From positions 1 to 64,000 of the forward strand of contig QQVD01000015.1 in NCBI GenBank assembly GCA_003388555.1: 64,000 nucleotides of DNA, written 5' to 3'. Source of the DNA: Acidobacteriota bacterium (GTDB lineage Bacteria > Acidobacteriota > Thermoanaerobaculia > Multivoradales > Multivoraceae). The position numbers and the translations under genes are program-made. Below the pieces are notes generated by a model. The model made no database searches. It was not told the origin of the DNA and worked only from the letters and a program-made list of their open reading frames with translations. Each line of letters begins with the position of its first letter. Within the stretch, counting starts at the first letter, position 1. Shown in pieces: positions 1 through 7,335 of this stretch.

Positions 1-1739
1 GTGGGCGAAGACCACGCCGTCACGTCGCCAGACTCGAATCCGTCGGCGAAGATCTCGTTCACCGAACAGGAGGTCGAGAACTCCTGGACATAGTTGCCCC
101 ACCTCGCGGTGGTGGGCGCACTGGACTCGCTGTACTCACCGAGGTACCACGTGCGCACGCCGTCCGGGTCGGAAGTCATTCCGGTGTAGTCGCCCCACCG
201 CGTACCGAAGGCCTGGTACGCGACCTCGCCGGCCTTGACCGTGGCCTCCGAGCCGACGGTTCCGAGCGGGTCGGTCGACAGGCGACCGGTGGCGAAGACG
301 CCGGGGAAGATGCTCGAGCTCGACTTGGTGTAGCCGATCGACATGTCACCGCAAGCGTTCACCGCGAGGTCGGGGAACTGGCGGTACTCCCCGGTGGAGG
401 CGAACACGCCGGCCTGCACGATGCTGGGCACGGTCGGATCGATCTCGGCCCAACGCACGCAATTGACGGTTCCACCGCCGGGGTTGCAGCTGATGGTGTG
501 GGCCATCCAGACCGAGCCGTTGCGGTACTCGGCGTCCTGCACCCGCCAGTCGTTGCCGTCGAGCGCCACCCCACCCGAGTTCGGGAACGAGAGCGGGAAG
601 CCACCCGTCACACCCGAGGCGGTGTTGAGGTCGACCGTGCCGACGCTGCCCAGGACGTTGGAGGTGAAGGGATCCGTCCATGACCAGACACGGATGCTGG
701 TGCCGTTGAAGTTGAGATCGGACAGGATGTAGTGAACTCCGGTGTTCGGCCAGGTTCCCTGGTTGAAGCCGTGCAGGTTCATCGGCTGCGGAGTGTCGAT
801 CGTGGAACCGCCGGGCAGGACCTGGCTGACGACGGTCATCGTCGTGCCCGCGTAGGCGTCAGCCTTCTCCATGGCGTAGACCTCAGCCTGGATGAAGCCG
901 CCATTGAACATGTTGGCGCCCATCACGAAGGCATCTTCGCCAACTCCGGTGTGGGGGTAGTCGAAGAAGAGGCCGGGTGTGGTGGGGACGCGATAGATGT
1001 TCCAAACACCCGTCGGATCGTCCGTCTGGCTGGCGGCGATGCAGAACGCCGTGCCGTTCGAATCGATGCCCAGGAAGAAGCGATCTGCCGACTCGTCGTA
1101 GAGCACGTTGGGATCGAACAGGTTGGTGCACTGCGGGATGACCGAGAAGAACGTCTCGAACTGGATGGCACCAGTCAGCGAGGAGCCGGTCTTGTCGTAG
1201 ATCTCGAACGCCGTGTTGACCGCCGCGATCACGTGGCCCGGTCCGACAGCCACTTCGGGATCGGGCGGAATCGCGTTCGGGTCGTCGCCGAAGTTGAGGG
1301 ACTCCCACCCGCTGCCGAGGTTCGGAGCCTGGGCGACGGGAGGCGCGAGCTCGCCGAGCACCTGGATGTTCTCGGAAGGCTCCATGCGCAGGGCAGCCTG
1401 ACGTAGCACCTCCTTCTCCTCCTCGGTGATCGGTCCAGGGATCGGGCGCCTGCCACGCCGCTGTTCGAGCGGTGGAGTCTCCGGAGTCACACTCGGAACG
1501 GTGCGCAGATCGACCGTGGCCGGTTGCACCTCCATCCGTCGCGCAAACGGCTCGCCCCCGTGCTCGCCGAGACCTTCGGGCGAGCGGACCCACTGAGGAG
1601 TCGCGCCGTCCGGCGCCTGTCGAGAACTCGAGCTGCAACCGGCAACGGTGAGAAGACAGAGGGCGAAGGCGAGGACGAGCATGGGAAGAGCGAGCGATCG
1701 GCTCACGCAGTTCCCCGAAAGGGAAGGAAGTCTGACCAT
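1..1739 (-). CDS. Secreted lipoprotein with C-terminal DGFESGD tag (3' end cut by window)
   Basis: The minus-strand frame is open from an ATG at 1739 to the left edge, about 579 residues, with the stop outside the window. A GGAG lies six bases upstream of this ATG; an in-frame ATG at 1760 is the alternative start. Residues 15-35 form a hydrophobic segment ending in the lipobox LTVAGC, so Cys35 is probably lipidated and the protein exported. The middle carries PPDPEVAVGPGHVIAAVN, a phrase I associate with uncharacterised secreted bacterial proteins, followed by Gly/Asn/Asp-rich beta-type sequence. The last readable residues are FADGFESGDVTAWSSP, nearly identical to the end of the FG-GAP protein whose stop is at 43971. 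That suggests a shared sorting or anchoring signal (inference). No enzymatic motif was recognised, so the function is unknown. Confidence 0.75.
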   Translation of the reverse strand, partial: MVRLPSLSGNCVSRSLALPMLVLAFALCLLTVAGCSSSSRQAPDGATPQWVRSPEGLGEHGGEPFARRMEVQPATVDLRTVPSVTPETPPLEQRRGRRPIPGPITEEEKEVLRQAALRMEPSENIQVLGELAPPVAQAPNLGSGWESLNFGDDPNAIPPDPEVAVGPGHVIAAVNTAFEIYDKTGSSLTGAIQFETFFSVIPQCTNLFDPNVLYDESADRFFLGIDSNGTAFCIAASQTDDPTGVWNIYRVPTTPGLFFDYPHTGVGEDAFVMGANMFNGGFIQAEVYAMEKADAYAGTTMTVVSQVLPGGSTIDTPQPMNLHGFNQGTWPNTGVHYILSDLNFNGTSIRVWSWTDPFTSNVLGSVGTVDLNTASGVTGGFPLSFPNSGGVALDGNDWRVQDAEYRNGSVWMAHTISCNPGGGTVNCVRWAEIDPTVPSIVQAGVFASTGEYRQFPDLAVNACGDMSIGYTKSSSSIFPGVFATGRLSTDPLGTVGSEATVKAGEVAYQAFGTRWGDYTGMTSDPDGVRTWYLGEYSESSAPTTARWGNYVQEFSTSCSVNEIFADGFESGDVTAWSSP

Positions 1740-1907
1740 AGGGCGCTCCGAGCGGTTCATGGGCACTGTTGGCCCACTTCCTCACCAGGGAGTCCGGCGA
1801 TGAGGCAGGCGAGGGAGAGGTTGAAGGTTGAACCGATCGTAGACGATTTTCGGGGCTGGTCGAAGAAAAGACTTCGCGATGACGGCGAAGCCCTCTCTGC
1901 GACGCCG
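1740..1907. other. Intergenic region between ABC permease and lipoprotein gene
   Basis: This 168-base gap lies between two minus-strand genes: the 3' end of the ABC permease and the 5' end of the lipoprotein gene. It must hold the lipoprotein promoter if that gene is transcribed separately. A somewhat AT-richer patch (gtagacgattttcgg, near 1838-1852) is the only hint of a promoter. No convincing terminator hairpin was found. Confidence 0.3.
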
Positions 1908-3029
1908 CTACTCCCAGCGGAAGAGAGCCGCCCCGATGCCGAGGAAGACCAGCGACATCGCCGCCAGCGCCCCGAGCTGCGGCGCGATGGCGACGAGCCC
2001 GGCGCCGTCTGTCATCACCGCTCTCGCCGCCGTGTTGACGTGGGTCAGCGGCAGCAGCTGGGCCACCCAGTGCACCCAGCGCGGCGCGCTGTCGATCGAG
2101 AACCAGACGCCCGAGAGGCCGATCATCGGGAAGGTGGCGATGTTCAGCATGCCGCTGGCGAGCTCCTCGCTGGCGGTTCGTGCGGCGAGCAGCAGGCCGA
2201 GCGCGATGAGACAGAGGGCGCCGAGGACGAGGATGAGCAGCAGCAGGGCGTGCGAGCCGACCATGACGAAATCGAGGATCCAGTCGCTGCCGACGTAGAC
2301 CACGATCGTCGTCGCCACGATCAGCACCATGCGCGAGGCGACCTGGGCCGAGAGGAACTCGGCGGCGCTCAGTGGCGTCGCTTTGAGCCGCCGCAGGACT
2401 CCGTTCTTGCGGTAGCGCACGATGACGAAGCCGACCCCGAAGAGGGCGCTGAACATCAGGTTCATCGACAGCAGCCCCGGCACCAGCCAGTCGATGTAGC
2501 GGATCTGCCGCCCCTCGACCTCGGCCCGCCGCCAGCCCGGATCGGGGCCGCGGCCCTGCACCGACGGCTCGACTCCCGGGGCCAGCAGCAGCTGCTCGAC
2601 CAGCAGACCCTGCGGCGAAGTGGAGTTGAGCCAGTAGCGCCGCTGCCCTGGATCGACCAGCAGGTCGACGCGGTGCTGGCGCACCCGCAGCAGGGCCGCG
2701 TCGAGGTCGTCGCCGGCCGGGGTGAAGCGGACGTGCGGCAGCTCGAAGAAGCGGGACGTCGGCGCCTCGCCGATCACCGCCACCTCGAACACCGCCTGGC
2801 GGCCCTCGGAGAAGACGATCGCCATGCCGAAGAGGATGAAGAGCGGGAAGAGCAGGTTCCAGCCCAGCGTCGCGCGGTCGCGGTAGAACTCCTTGTTGCG
2901 CGCCACGAAGACGGCGTGGAAGCGCCGCAGTGGGCCGGTGCCGGAAGCGGTGGCAGCTCGCGTCGGCGCCTCCGGCCGGGACGATGCCGGCGCCGGTGCT
3001 CCATCGGCGGGGGAGGGAGCCTCAGCCAC
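1908..3029 (-). CDS. ABC-2 type transporter permease
   Basis: This 373-residue protein is the membrane subunit of an ABC-2 exporter encoded with the ATPase immediately upstream. An Ala/Pro-rich tail of about 35 residues precedes FVARNKEFYRDRATLGWN and a first membrane helix near residues 55-72. A long extracytoplasmic domain follows, then five or six C-terminal helices, including the NLMFSALFGVGFVIVRYRK and LLLILVLGALCLIALGLLL segments. This is the ABC-2/YhgE-like arrangement in which the large loop lies between helices 1 and 2. The start is a GTG that overlaps the ATPase stop by eight bases (GTGGCTGA), so the two are translationally coupled. The gene closes an operon with two acyl-CoA dehydrogenases. 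The substrate is unknown; lipid or drug export is the family norm. Confidence 0.88.
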   Translation of the reverse strand: MAEAPSPADGAPAPASSRPEAPTRAATASGTGPLRRFHAVFVARNKEFYRDRATLGWNLLFPLFILFGMAIVFSEGRQAVFEVAVIGEAPTSRFFELPHVRFTPAGDDLDAALLRVRQHRVDLLVDPGQRRYWLNSTSPQGLLVEQLLLAPGVEPSVQGRGPDPGWRRAEVEGRQIRYIDWLVPGLLSMNLMFSALFGVGFVIVRYRKNGVLRRLKATPLSAAEFLSAQVASRMVLIVATTIVVYVGSDWILDFVMVGSHALLLLILVLGALCLIALGLLLAARTASEELASGMLNIATFPMIGLSGVWFSIDSAPRWVHWVAQLLPLTHVNTAARAVMTDGAGLVAIAPQLGALAAMSLVFLGIGAALFRWE

Positions 3030-3930
3030 GGAGTTGTTCGCCGGTGAGCTCGAGGAAGAGGTCCTCGAGGGTGCGGGACTTGACCTCGAGCTCGTCGAGC
3101 GGCACGCCGAGCTCGATCAGCTCGGCGAGGGTCGCGGGCACGTCGTCGGCCTGGATCATCGCCCGACCGTCGCGTCGGCTGGTCTCGCCGGCGAGGCGCC
3201 GCGGCAGGTCGACGCCCTCGATCGCCTCCGGCGGCAGGCTGATCACCGCGCCCTCGAACTGCTCGCGCAGCAGGCTCTTCGGCTCACCGCGGGCGATGAT
3301 CCGGCCGTGGTCCATGATCGCGATCTCGTCGCACAGCTCGTAGGCCTCTTCCATGTAGTGGGTGGTGAGCACGATCGTCTTGCCGCGTGCCTGCACCGTG
3401 CGCACCAGATGCCAGAAGTTGCGCCGCGCCTGCGGGTCGAGCCCCGTGGTGGGCTCGTCGAGGAACAGGATGGCGGGGTCGTTGACCAGCGCGACGGCGA
3501 GCAGCAGCCGTTGCTTCTGGCCGCCCGAGAGCTTGCGGTGGTCGCGATCGAGGAACTCGCCGAGGGCGCAGAGCTCGACCAGCTCGTCGATCGGGGCAGT
3601 GCGCGGGTAGAAGCTGCCGAACAGCTCGAGGACCTCGCGCACCTTCAGGTAGTCCTGCAGCGCGGTGGCCTGGAACTGGATCCCGGCCTCGTCGCGGAAG
3701 CGGCGGCCCAGGGCCTCGCCGCGGTAGCGCACCTCGCCCGAGGTCGGCTCGTGCACGCCTTCGATCACCTCGACGGTGGTCGTCTTGCCGGCCCCGTTGG
3801 GTCCCAGCAGGCCGAAGCAGATGCCCTCGGCGATCTCGAGCGAGACGCCGTCGACGGCCCGCACCGGCGGCGTACCGGGGTAGACCTTGACCAGCTGGTC
3901 GACGCTCAGGATCGGCTGAGCAGGGGCCAC
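3022..3930 (-). CDS. ABC transporter ATP-binding protein
   Basis: The 302-residue ATPase energises the adjacent ABC-2 permease. Walker A is GPNGAGKTT, the Q-loop lies at FQATALQDY, the signature is LSGGQKQR, Walker B is [12 protein letters not shown] and the H-loop is LTTHYMEEA. The C-terminal region of about 80 residues (ending LEDLFLELTGEQLRG) is the DUF4162-type tail usual in multidrug and lipid exporter ATPases. I place the start at GTG 3930 because homology begins directly after it (VAPAQPILSVDQLVKVYPG). The open frame continues far upstream only as a shadow. The start lies inside the last codons of the upstream acyl-CoA dehydrogenase (25-base overlap), which indicates operon coupling. 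Confidence 0.92.
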   Translation of the reverse strand: MAPAQPILSVDQLVKVYPGTPPVRAVDGVSLEIAEGICFGLLGPNGAGKTTTVEVIEGVHEPTSGEVRYRGEALGRRFRDEAGIQFQATALQDYLKVREVLELFGSFYPRTAPIDELVELCALGEFLDRDHRKLSGGQKQRLLLAVALVNDPAILFLDEPTTGLDPQARRNFWHLVRTVQARGKTIVLTTHYMEEAYELCDEIAIMDHGRIIARGEPKSLLREQFEGAVISLPPEAIEGVDLPRRLAGETSRRDGRAMIQADDVPATLAELIELGVPLDELEVKSRTLEDLFLELTGEQLRG

Positions 3931-4973
3931 AGACCGTCGCTCCCGGCCGCCAGGCCCGCGGCTCCCACCTGCTGCTGCCAGAAGGACTCGTCGCCGAAGT
4001 CGTCGCGCCAGGTCCACAGGCGACGGGTGAAGCGCTGCAGCACGTGCTCGCGGGTGAAGCCGATCGCGGCGTGCAGCTGGTGTGCCGTGCGCGCCACCGG
4101 ACCGGCGAGCTCGCTGGCGCAGGCCTTGGCACTGGCGCACTCGAACGAGGCGTCCCGGGGATCGGTGGCTGCGGCACGCGCCGCGCCGGCGGCCTCCGCC
4201 GCGACGCCGACGAGTGCCACGTGACCGGTCATCTCGGCGACCTGCTGCTGCACCGCCTGGAAGCGCCCGATCGGACGCCCGAACTGCTCGCGCCCCTGCA
4301 CGTGCTCGATGGTCAGGTCGAGGATCCGTTCCATGGCGCCGGCGATCATCATCGCGCGGCTGAGGGCGCACAGCTCGAGGGTGCTCCGCCAGGTTCCCGG
4401 CGGCAGCTCGTGCACCGCCTCGGTCTGGACCGAGGCGCAGTGGCCGACGGGTTCGCCGGCGGCGTTCTGCGCCGGGGTCGGCGAGGTGCGGGAGATCGCC
4501 TCCTGTGCTTCGAGCAGGGTCGCGCCGTCGCTGTCGCCGTCTTCTCCGCGGCCGACCAGCAGCAGGTGGGCGGAGCCGGGCCAGAGGCAGGAGAACGATC
4601 CACTCAGGCTGCCGCCCCGATGCCGGATCGGAGAACGCGGCGCGCCGAGAGCGAGGCAGATCGGCCCCTCGGGAGGCTCGACCCCGGCCCCGTGCAGCAG
4701 GTCGTGGGCGACGAAGGTCTCGGCGAGCGGCAGTGGCAGGGCGTAGGCGCCGGCCATGCGCAGGATGGCCAGCGCGTCGGGCCAGGGGAGATCGGCACCA
4801 CCGCGCTCCGCCGGCAGCAGCGCTGTCGGCAGCCCGTTGTCCTCGATCTCGGCCCACACCTCGGCGGGGAAGCTGCCGGCGTCGACGGACTCCTGCAGCT
4901 CGGGCTCGCCGGCCTGCGCGAAGAGGCGCGAGGAGGTCTCGAGCAGGAGGGTGCGCAGTCGGTCGGAGCTCAT
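3906..4973 (-). CDS. Acyl-CoA dehydrogenase family protein, short (beta-like) subunit
   Basis: This 355-residue acyl-CoA dehydrogenase fold protein begins MSSDRLRTLLLETSSRLFAQ. Recognisable parts are an N-terminal helical domain (ALLPAERGGADLPWPDALAILR), a shortened, divergent middle beta-domain, and a C-terminal helical domain with GREQFGRPIGRFQAVQQQVAEM and AIGFTREHVLQRFTRRLWTWRDDF. The RxLWTWRDDFGDExFW tail is typical of the smaller partner in heteromeric alpha2beta2 dehydrogenases, such as mycobacterial FadE27 or ChsE subunits of steroid side-chain degradation. Only half of such tetramers' sites bind FAD. It lies 46 bases downstream of a second, fuller dehydrogenase, which fits such a pair. 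The substrate could be a steroid, a branched acyl-CoA or another bulky acyl-CoA. Confidence 0.85.
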   Translation of the reverse strand: MSSDRLRTLLLETSSRLFAQAGEPELQESVDAGSFPAEVWAEIEDNGLPTALLPAERGGADLPWPDALAILRMAGAYALPLPLAETFVAHDLLHGAGVEPPEGPICLALGAPRSPIRHRGGSLSGSFSCLWPGSAHLLLVGRGEDGDSDGATLLEAQEAISRTSPTPAQNAAGEPVGHCASVQTEAVHELPPGTWRSTLELCALSRAMMIAGAMERILDLTIEHVQGREQFGRPIGRFQAVQQQVAEMTGHVALVGVAAEAAGAARAAATDPRDASFECASAKACASELAGPVARTAHQLHAAIGFTREHVLQRFTRRLWTWRDDFGDESFWQQQVGAAGLAAGSDGLWPLLSRS

Positions 4974-5019
4974 CGTCTGGTGTCTCGTGGAAGTCGTCGG
5001 GGGAGCGGAGCCGGGGCGG

Positions 5020-6180
5020 TCAACGCAGTCGCAGACCGCGCGCGATGATGCCGCGCAGGATCTCGGTGGTGCCGCCCTGGATGGTGTAGGCGGGGGCGAG
5101 CATGGTGGCGTGGTGCACGACCTCCCAGAAGGCGACGTCGTCGATCTGCTCGTCGAGCGCCACGGCGCGGGCGATCTCCGGCAGCTCCTGTTGCAGGGCG
5201 GTGCCGACGTCCTTGACCAGAGAGGCCTCGACGTTGGGCAGCTCGCCGGCCTGGAGCATGCCCGCCACCGAGATCGATGCCTGGCGCAGCGCCCAGAGCC
5301 TCGACAGCAGCGAGCCGACGAGGCGCCGGGTCGATTCACGGTCGCTCTGCGAAAGCACTCCGACCAGCGCGCGCAGCACGTGGAAGTTGGTGAGGAAGCG
5401 CTCCGGGCCGCTGCGCTCGTAGGCGAGCTCGGAGGTCACCTGGTGCCAGCCGTCACCGGGCTCGCCCAGCAGGCAGTCGTCGGGAACGAAACAGTCGTCG
5501 AACACCACTTCGTTGAACTCGTGCAGGCCGCCGAGGTTGAGGATCGGTCGCACCGTGATGCCGGTGGAGCCCTTGAGGTCGACGATGACCTGGCTGAGCC
5601 CGGCGTGGCGGTTGCCGTCGTCCTTCGCCTCGGTGCGGCAGCAGACGATGCAGTAGTCGGCGAAGTGGGCGTTGGAGGTCCAGATCTTGGTTCCGGAGAG
5701 CGACCAGCCGCCGTCGACCCGGGTGGCGCGGCAGGCGAGCGAAGCGAGATCCGATCCCGAGTCCGGCTCGCTCATGCCGATGCAGAAGCAGCTCTCTCCG
5801 CGCGCGATCGGCGGCACGAAGCGCTCCTTCTGCTCGTCGCTGCCGAAGCGCAGGATCAGCGGCCCGCTCTGGCGGTCGGCGACCCAGTGCGCGGCGGTGG
5901 GCGCCCCGGCGGCGAGCAGCTCCTCGGTGACCACGTAGCGATCGAGCTGGGTGCGCTCGTGTCCCCCGTACTGCTTCGGGAAGGTGAGGCCCAGGAAACC
6001 GGCTTCTCCGAGCTTGCGGCTGAGCTCGGGACAGTGCCCGTTCCAGGACTTGCCGCGGTCCTCCCAGGTGCCGGCGCGGTGCTCGCGCTCGAGCAGGGCG
6101 CGCAGGTCGGCGCGCAGCTCCGCGGTCTCCTCGGGGAGTCGGGCTGGGGCGAAGCGTAGGTGCGACTGCGGAGCTCTCAT
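5020..6180 (-). CDS. Acyl-CoA dehydrogenase, alpha-like subunit
   Basis: This 386-residue flavoprotein has all three acyl-CoA dehydrogenase domains. The N-terminal helices include FPKQYGGHERTQLDRYVVTEEL. The FAD/substrate beta-domain has CFCIGMSEPDSGSDLAS (residues 131-147) and GTKIWTSNAHFADY. The C-terminal helices end AYTIQGGTTEILRGIIARGLRLR. The usual C-terminal catalytic Glu of YEGT-type enzymes is absent (QGGT instead). Glu255 in LAYERSGPER sits where isovaleryl-CoA and FadE26-type enzymes carry their base. I start at ATG 6180; upstream codons are proline/arginine-rich and non-homologous. With the short partner downstream it probably forms an alpha2beta2 dehydrogenase for a bulky acyl-CoA (inference). 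Confidence 0.9.
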   Translation of the reverse strand: MRAPQSHLRFAPARLPEETAELRADLRALLEREHRAGTWEDRGKSWNGHCPELSRKLGEAGFLGLTFPKQYGGHERTQLDRYVVTEELLAAGAPTAAHWVADRQSGPLILRFGSDEQKERFVPPIARGESCFCIGMSEPDSGSDLASLACRATRVDGGWSLSGTKIWTSNAHFADYCIVCCRTEAKDDGNRHAGLSQVIVDLKGSTGITVRPILNLGGLHEFNEVVFDDCFVPDDCLLGEPGDGWHQVTSELAYERSGPERFLTNFHVLRALVGVLSQSDRESTRRLVGSLLSRLWALRQASISVAGMLQAGELPNVEASLVKDVGTALQQELPEIARAVALDEQIDDVAFWEVVHHATMLAPAYTIQGGTTEILRGIIARGLRLR

Positions 6181-6271
6181 CGCGAACGGCAACCTCTCGC
6201 TCCCTCTGCCGGAGCGCTGTCGTGGCAGTCGATCGGGAGTCGGCGGCGGAGCCGGCCGACCTCGGGCCGGT

Positions 6272-7126
6272 TCAGGTGGTCTCCCGGTGGGCAACGCTAC
6301 CGGAGTCGAAGCGTGCGATCACTGCCGGGCAGACCGCCAGCTTCGCGGCGAGCTTCTCGGCCAGGCCCCGCCGCACCACGCCGTCCGCCTCGGCGGCGAC
6401 CACCAGATCGCAGCCGTGCTTCTCCGCCGCGACCTCGGCCTCCTGGTGCCAGCTGCCCTCGCTGCGCACGATCACCGGCCGGTGATCCGGCGATCCGTAA
6501 CGGTCCCAGAAGGCCTCCAGATCGCTGCGCCAGTTCGCCTCGAGCTGCTCGGCGTTCTTGTAGTCCGACTCGAGGCCGCGGGCGCCGTGGAAAGCGGGGA
6601 AGTTGGCGGGCACGTTGAACAGGAGGACGACCTCGCCCCCGGGCTCGGTGAGGCGTGCGGCGAGCTCGAGGCAGCGGATCGACTCGTCGCCGAAGTTGAC
6701 CGGCACCAGGCAGCGCCGCACGGCAGTGTGCTTCGGGGCGTGATCGCGCGACACCACCAGCAGGTCGGTCGGCGGATCGTCGATCAGGTCGTGGGTGGTC
6801 GATCCGAGAAGGCGGTCGAGCAGCTTCTCGCCGCTGCGTCCGACCACGGCGACGAGCTCGGCGGAGACCTCTCCGGCGTGCTCGCGCACGGCGTCGGCGG
6901 CGTTGGCGGCCGGCTTCGAAACCACGCGGCCGTCGAGACCGCCCCGCTGCAGCTGGCCGACGGCTTCGTCGAGCGCGGCCGCCGCTTCACCGCGCGGCTC
7001 GGTGCCGGACTGCGGCACGTGCAGCAGGTCGACGTCGGCTCCGAGACGGCGCGCCAGGCTGGCGACGAGGGGGAGGGCGGCGAGGGTCGGGGGTTTCGCG
7101 TCGGTTGCGAAGACGATCTTGGACAT
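6272..7126 (-). CDS. Tandem universal stress protein (UspA family)
   Basis: This 284-residue protein has two Usp domains in tandem, roughly residues 1-130 and 133-275. The first starts MSKIVFATDAKPPT and carries a Gly-rich nucleotide-binding-like segment, GRSGEKLLDRLLGSTTHDLI. The second (CLVPVNFGDESIRCLELAARL) lacks a clear G-x2-G-x9-G[ST] motif and ends with CPAVIARFDSG. Usp proteins are cytoplasmic, often ATP-binding, and respond to starvation or energy stress. A GGAG sits ten bases before the ATG. It lies between the P450 gene and the acyl-CoA dehydrogenase pair on the same strand, with a 91-base gap to the latter, and may be part of one long transcription unit. Its partner is not evident. 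Confidence 0.88.
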   Translation of the reverse strand: MSKIVFATDAKPPTLAALPLVASLARRLGADVDLLHVPQSGTEPRGEAAAALDEAVGQLQRGGLDGRVVSKPAANAADAVREHAGEVSAELVAVVGRSGEKLLDRLLGSTTHDLIDDPPTDLLVVSRDHAPKHTAVRRCLVPVNFGDESIRCLELAARLTEPGGEVVLLFNVPANFPAFHGARGLESDYKNAEQLEANWRSDLEAFWDRYGSPDHRPVIVRSEGSWHQEAEVAAEKHGCDLVVAAEADGVVRRGLAEKLAAKLAVCPAVIARFDSGSVAHRETT

Positions 7127-7335
7127 TGGAACGAGACTCCAGTCGGTGCGGCCGGCAGTGCGGTCCGCCCGTGCTTTCGGCGCAGCGGCGTGCGCCGATG
7201 CCGATCCATCGCCGGTCCGGGCGAGGACGAACCGATCGGCGCCTGCGCTCCGCCGTGTTCGGAGGGAGAGGCGTCGACAGGCGGCCGACGCCGTGACCGC
7301 ATGTTACCCGGAGGCGACGACCCGGTGCCGCGGGC

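Noticed and set aside
1524-3047. 507-codon plus-strand open frame
   Set aside because: It is antisense to the lipoprotein and ABC permease, Arg/Glu/His-rich, and resembles no protein family.
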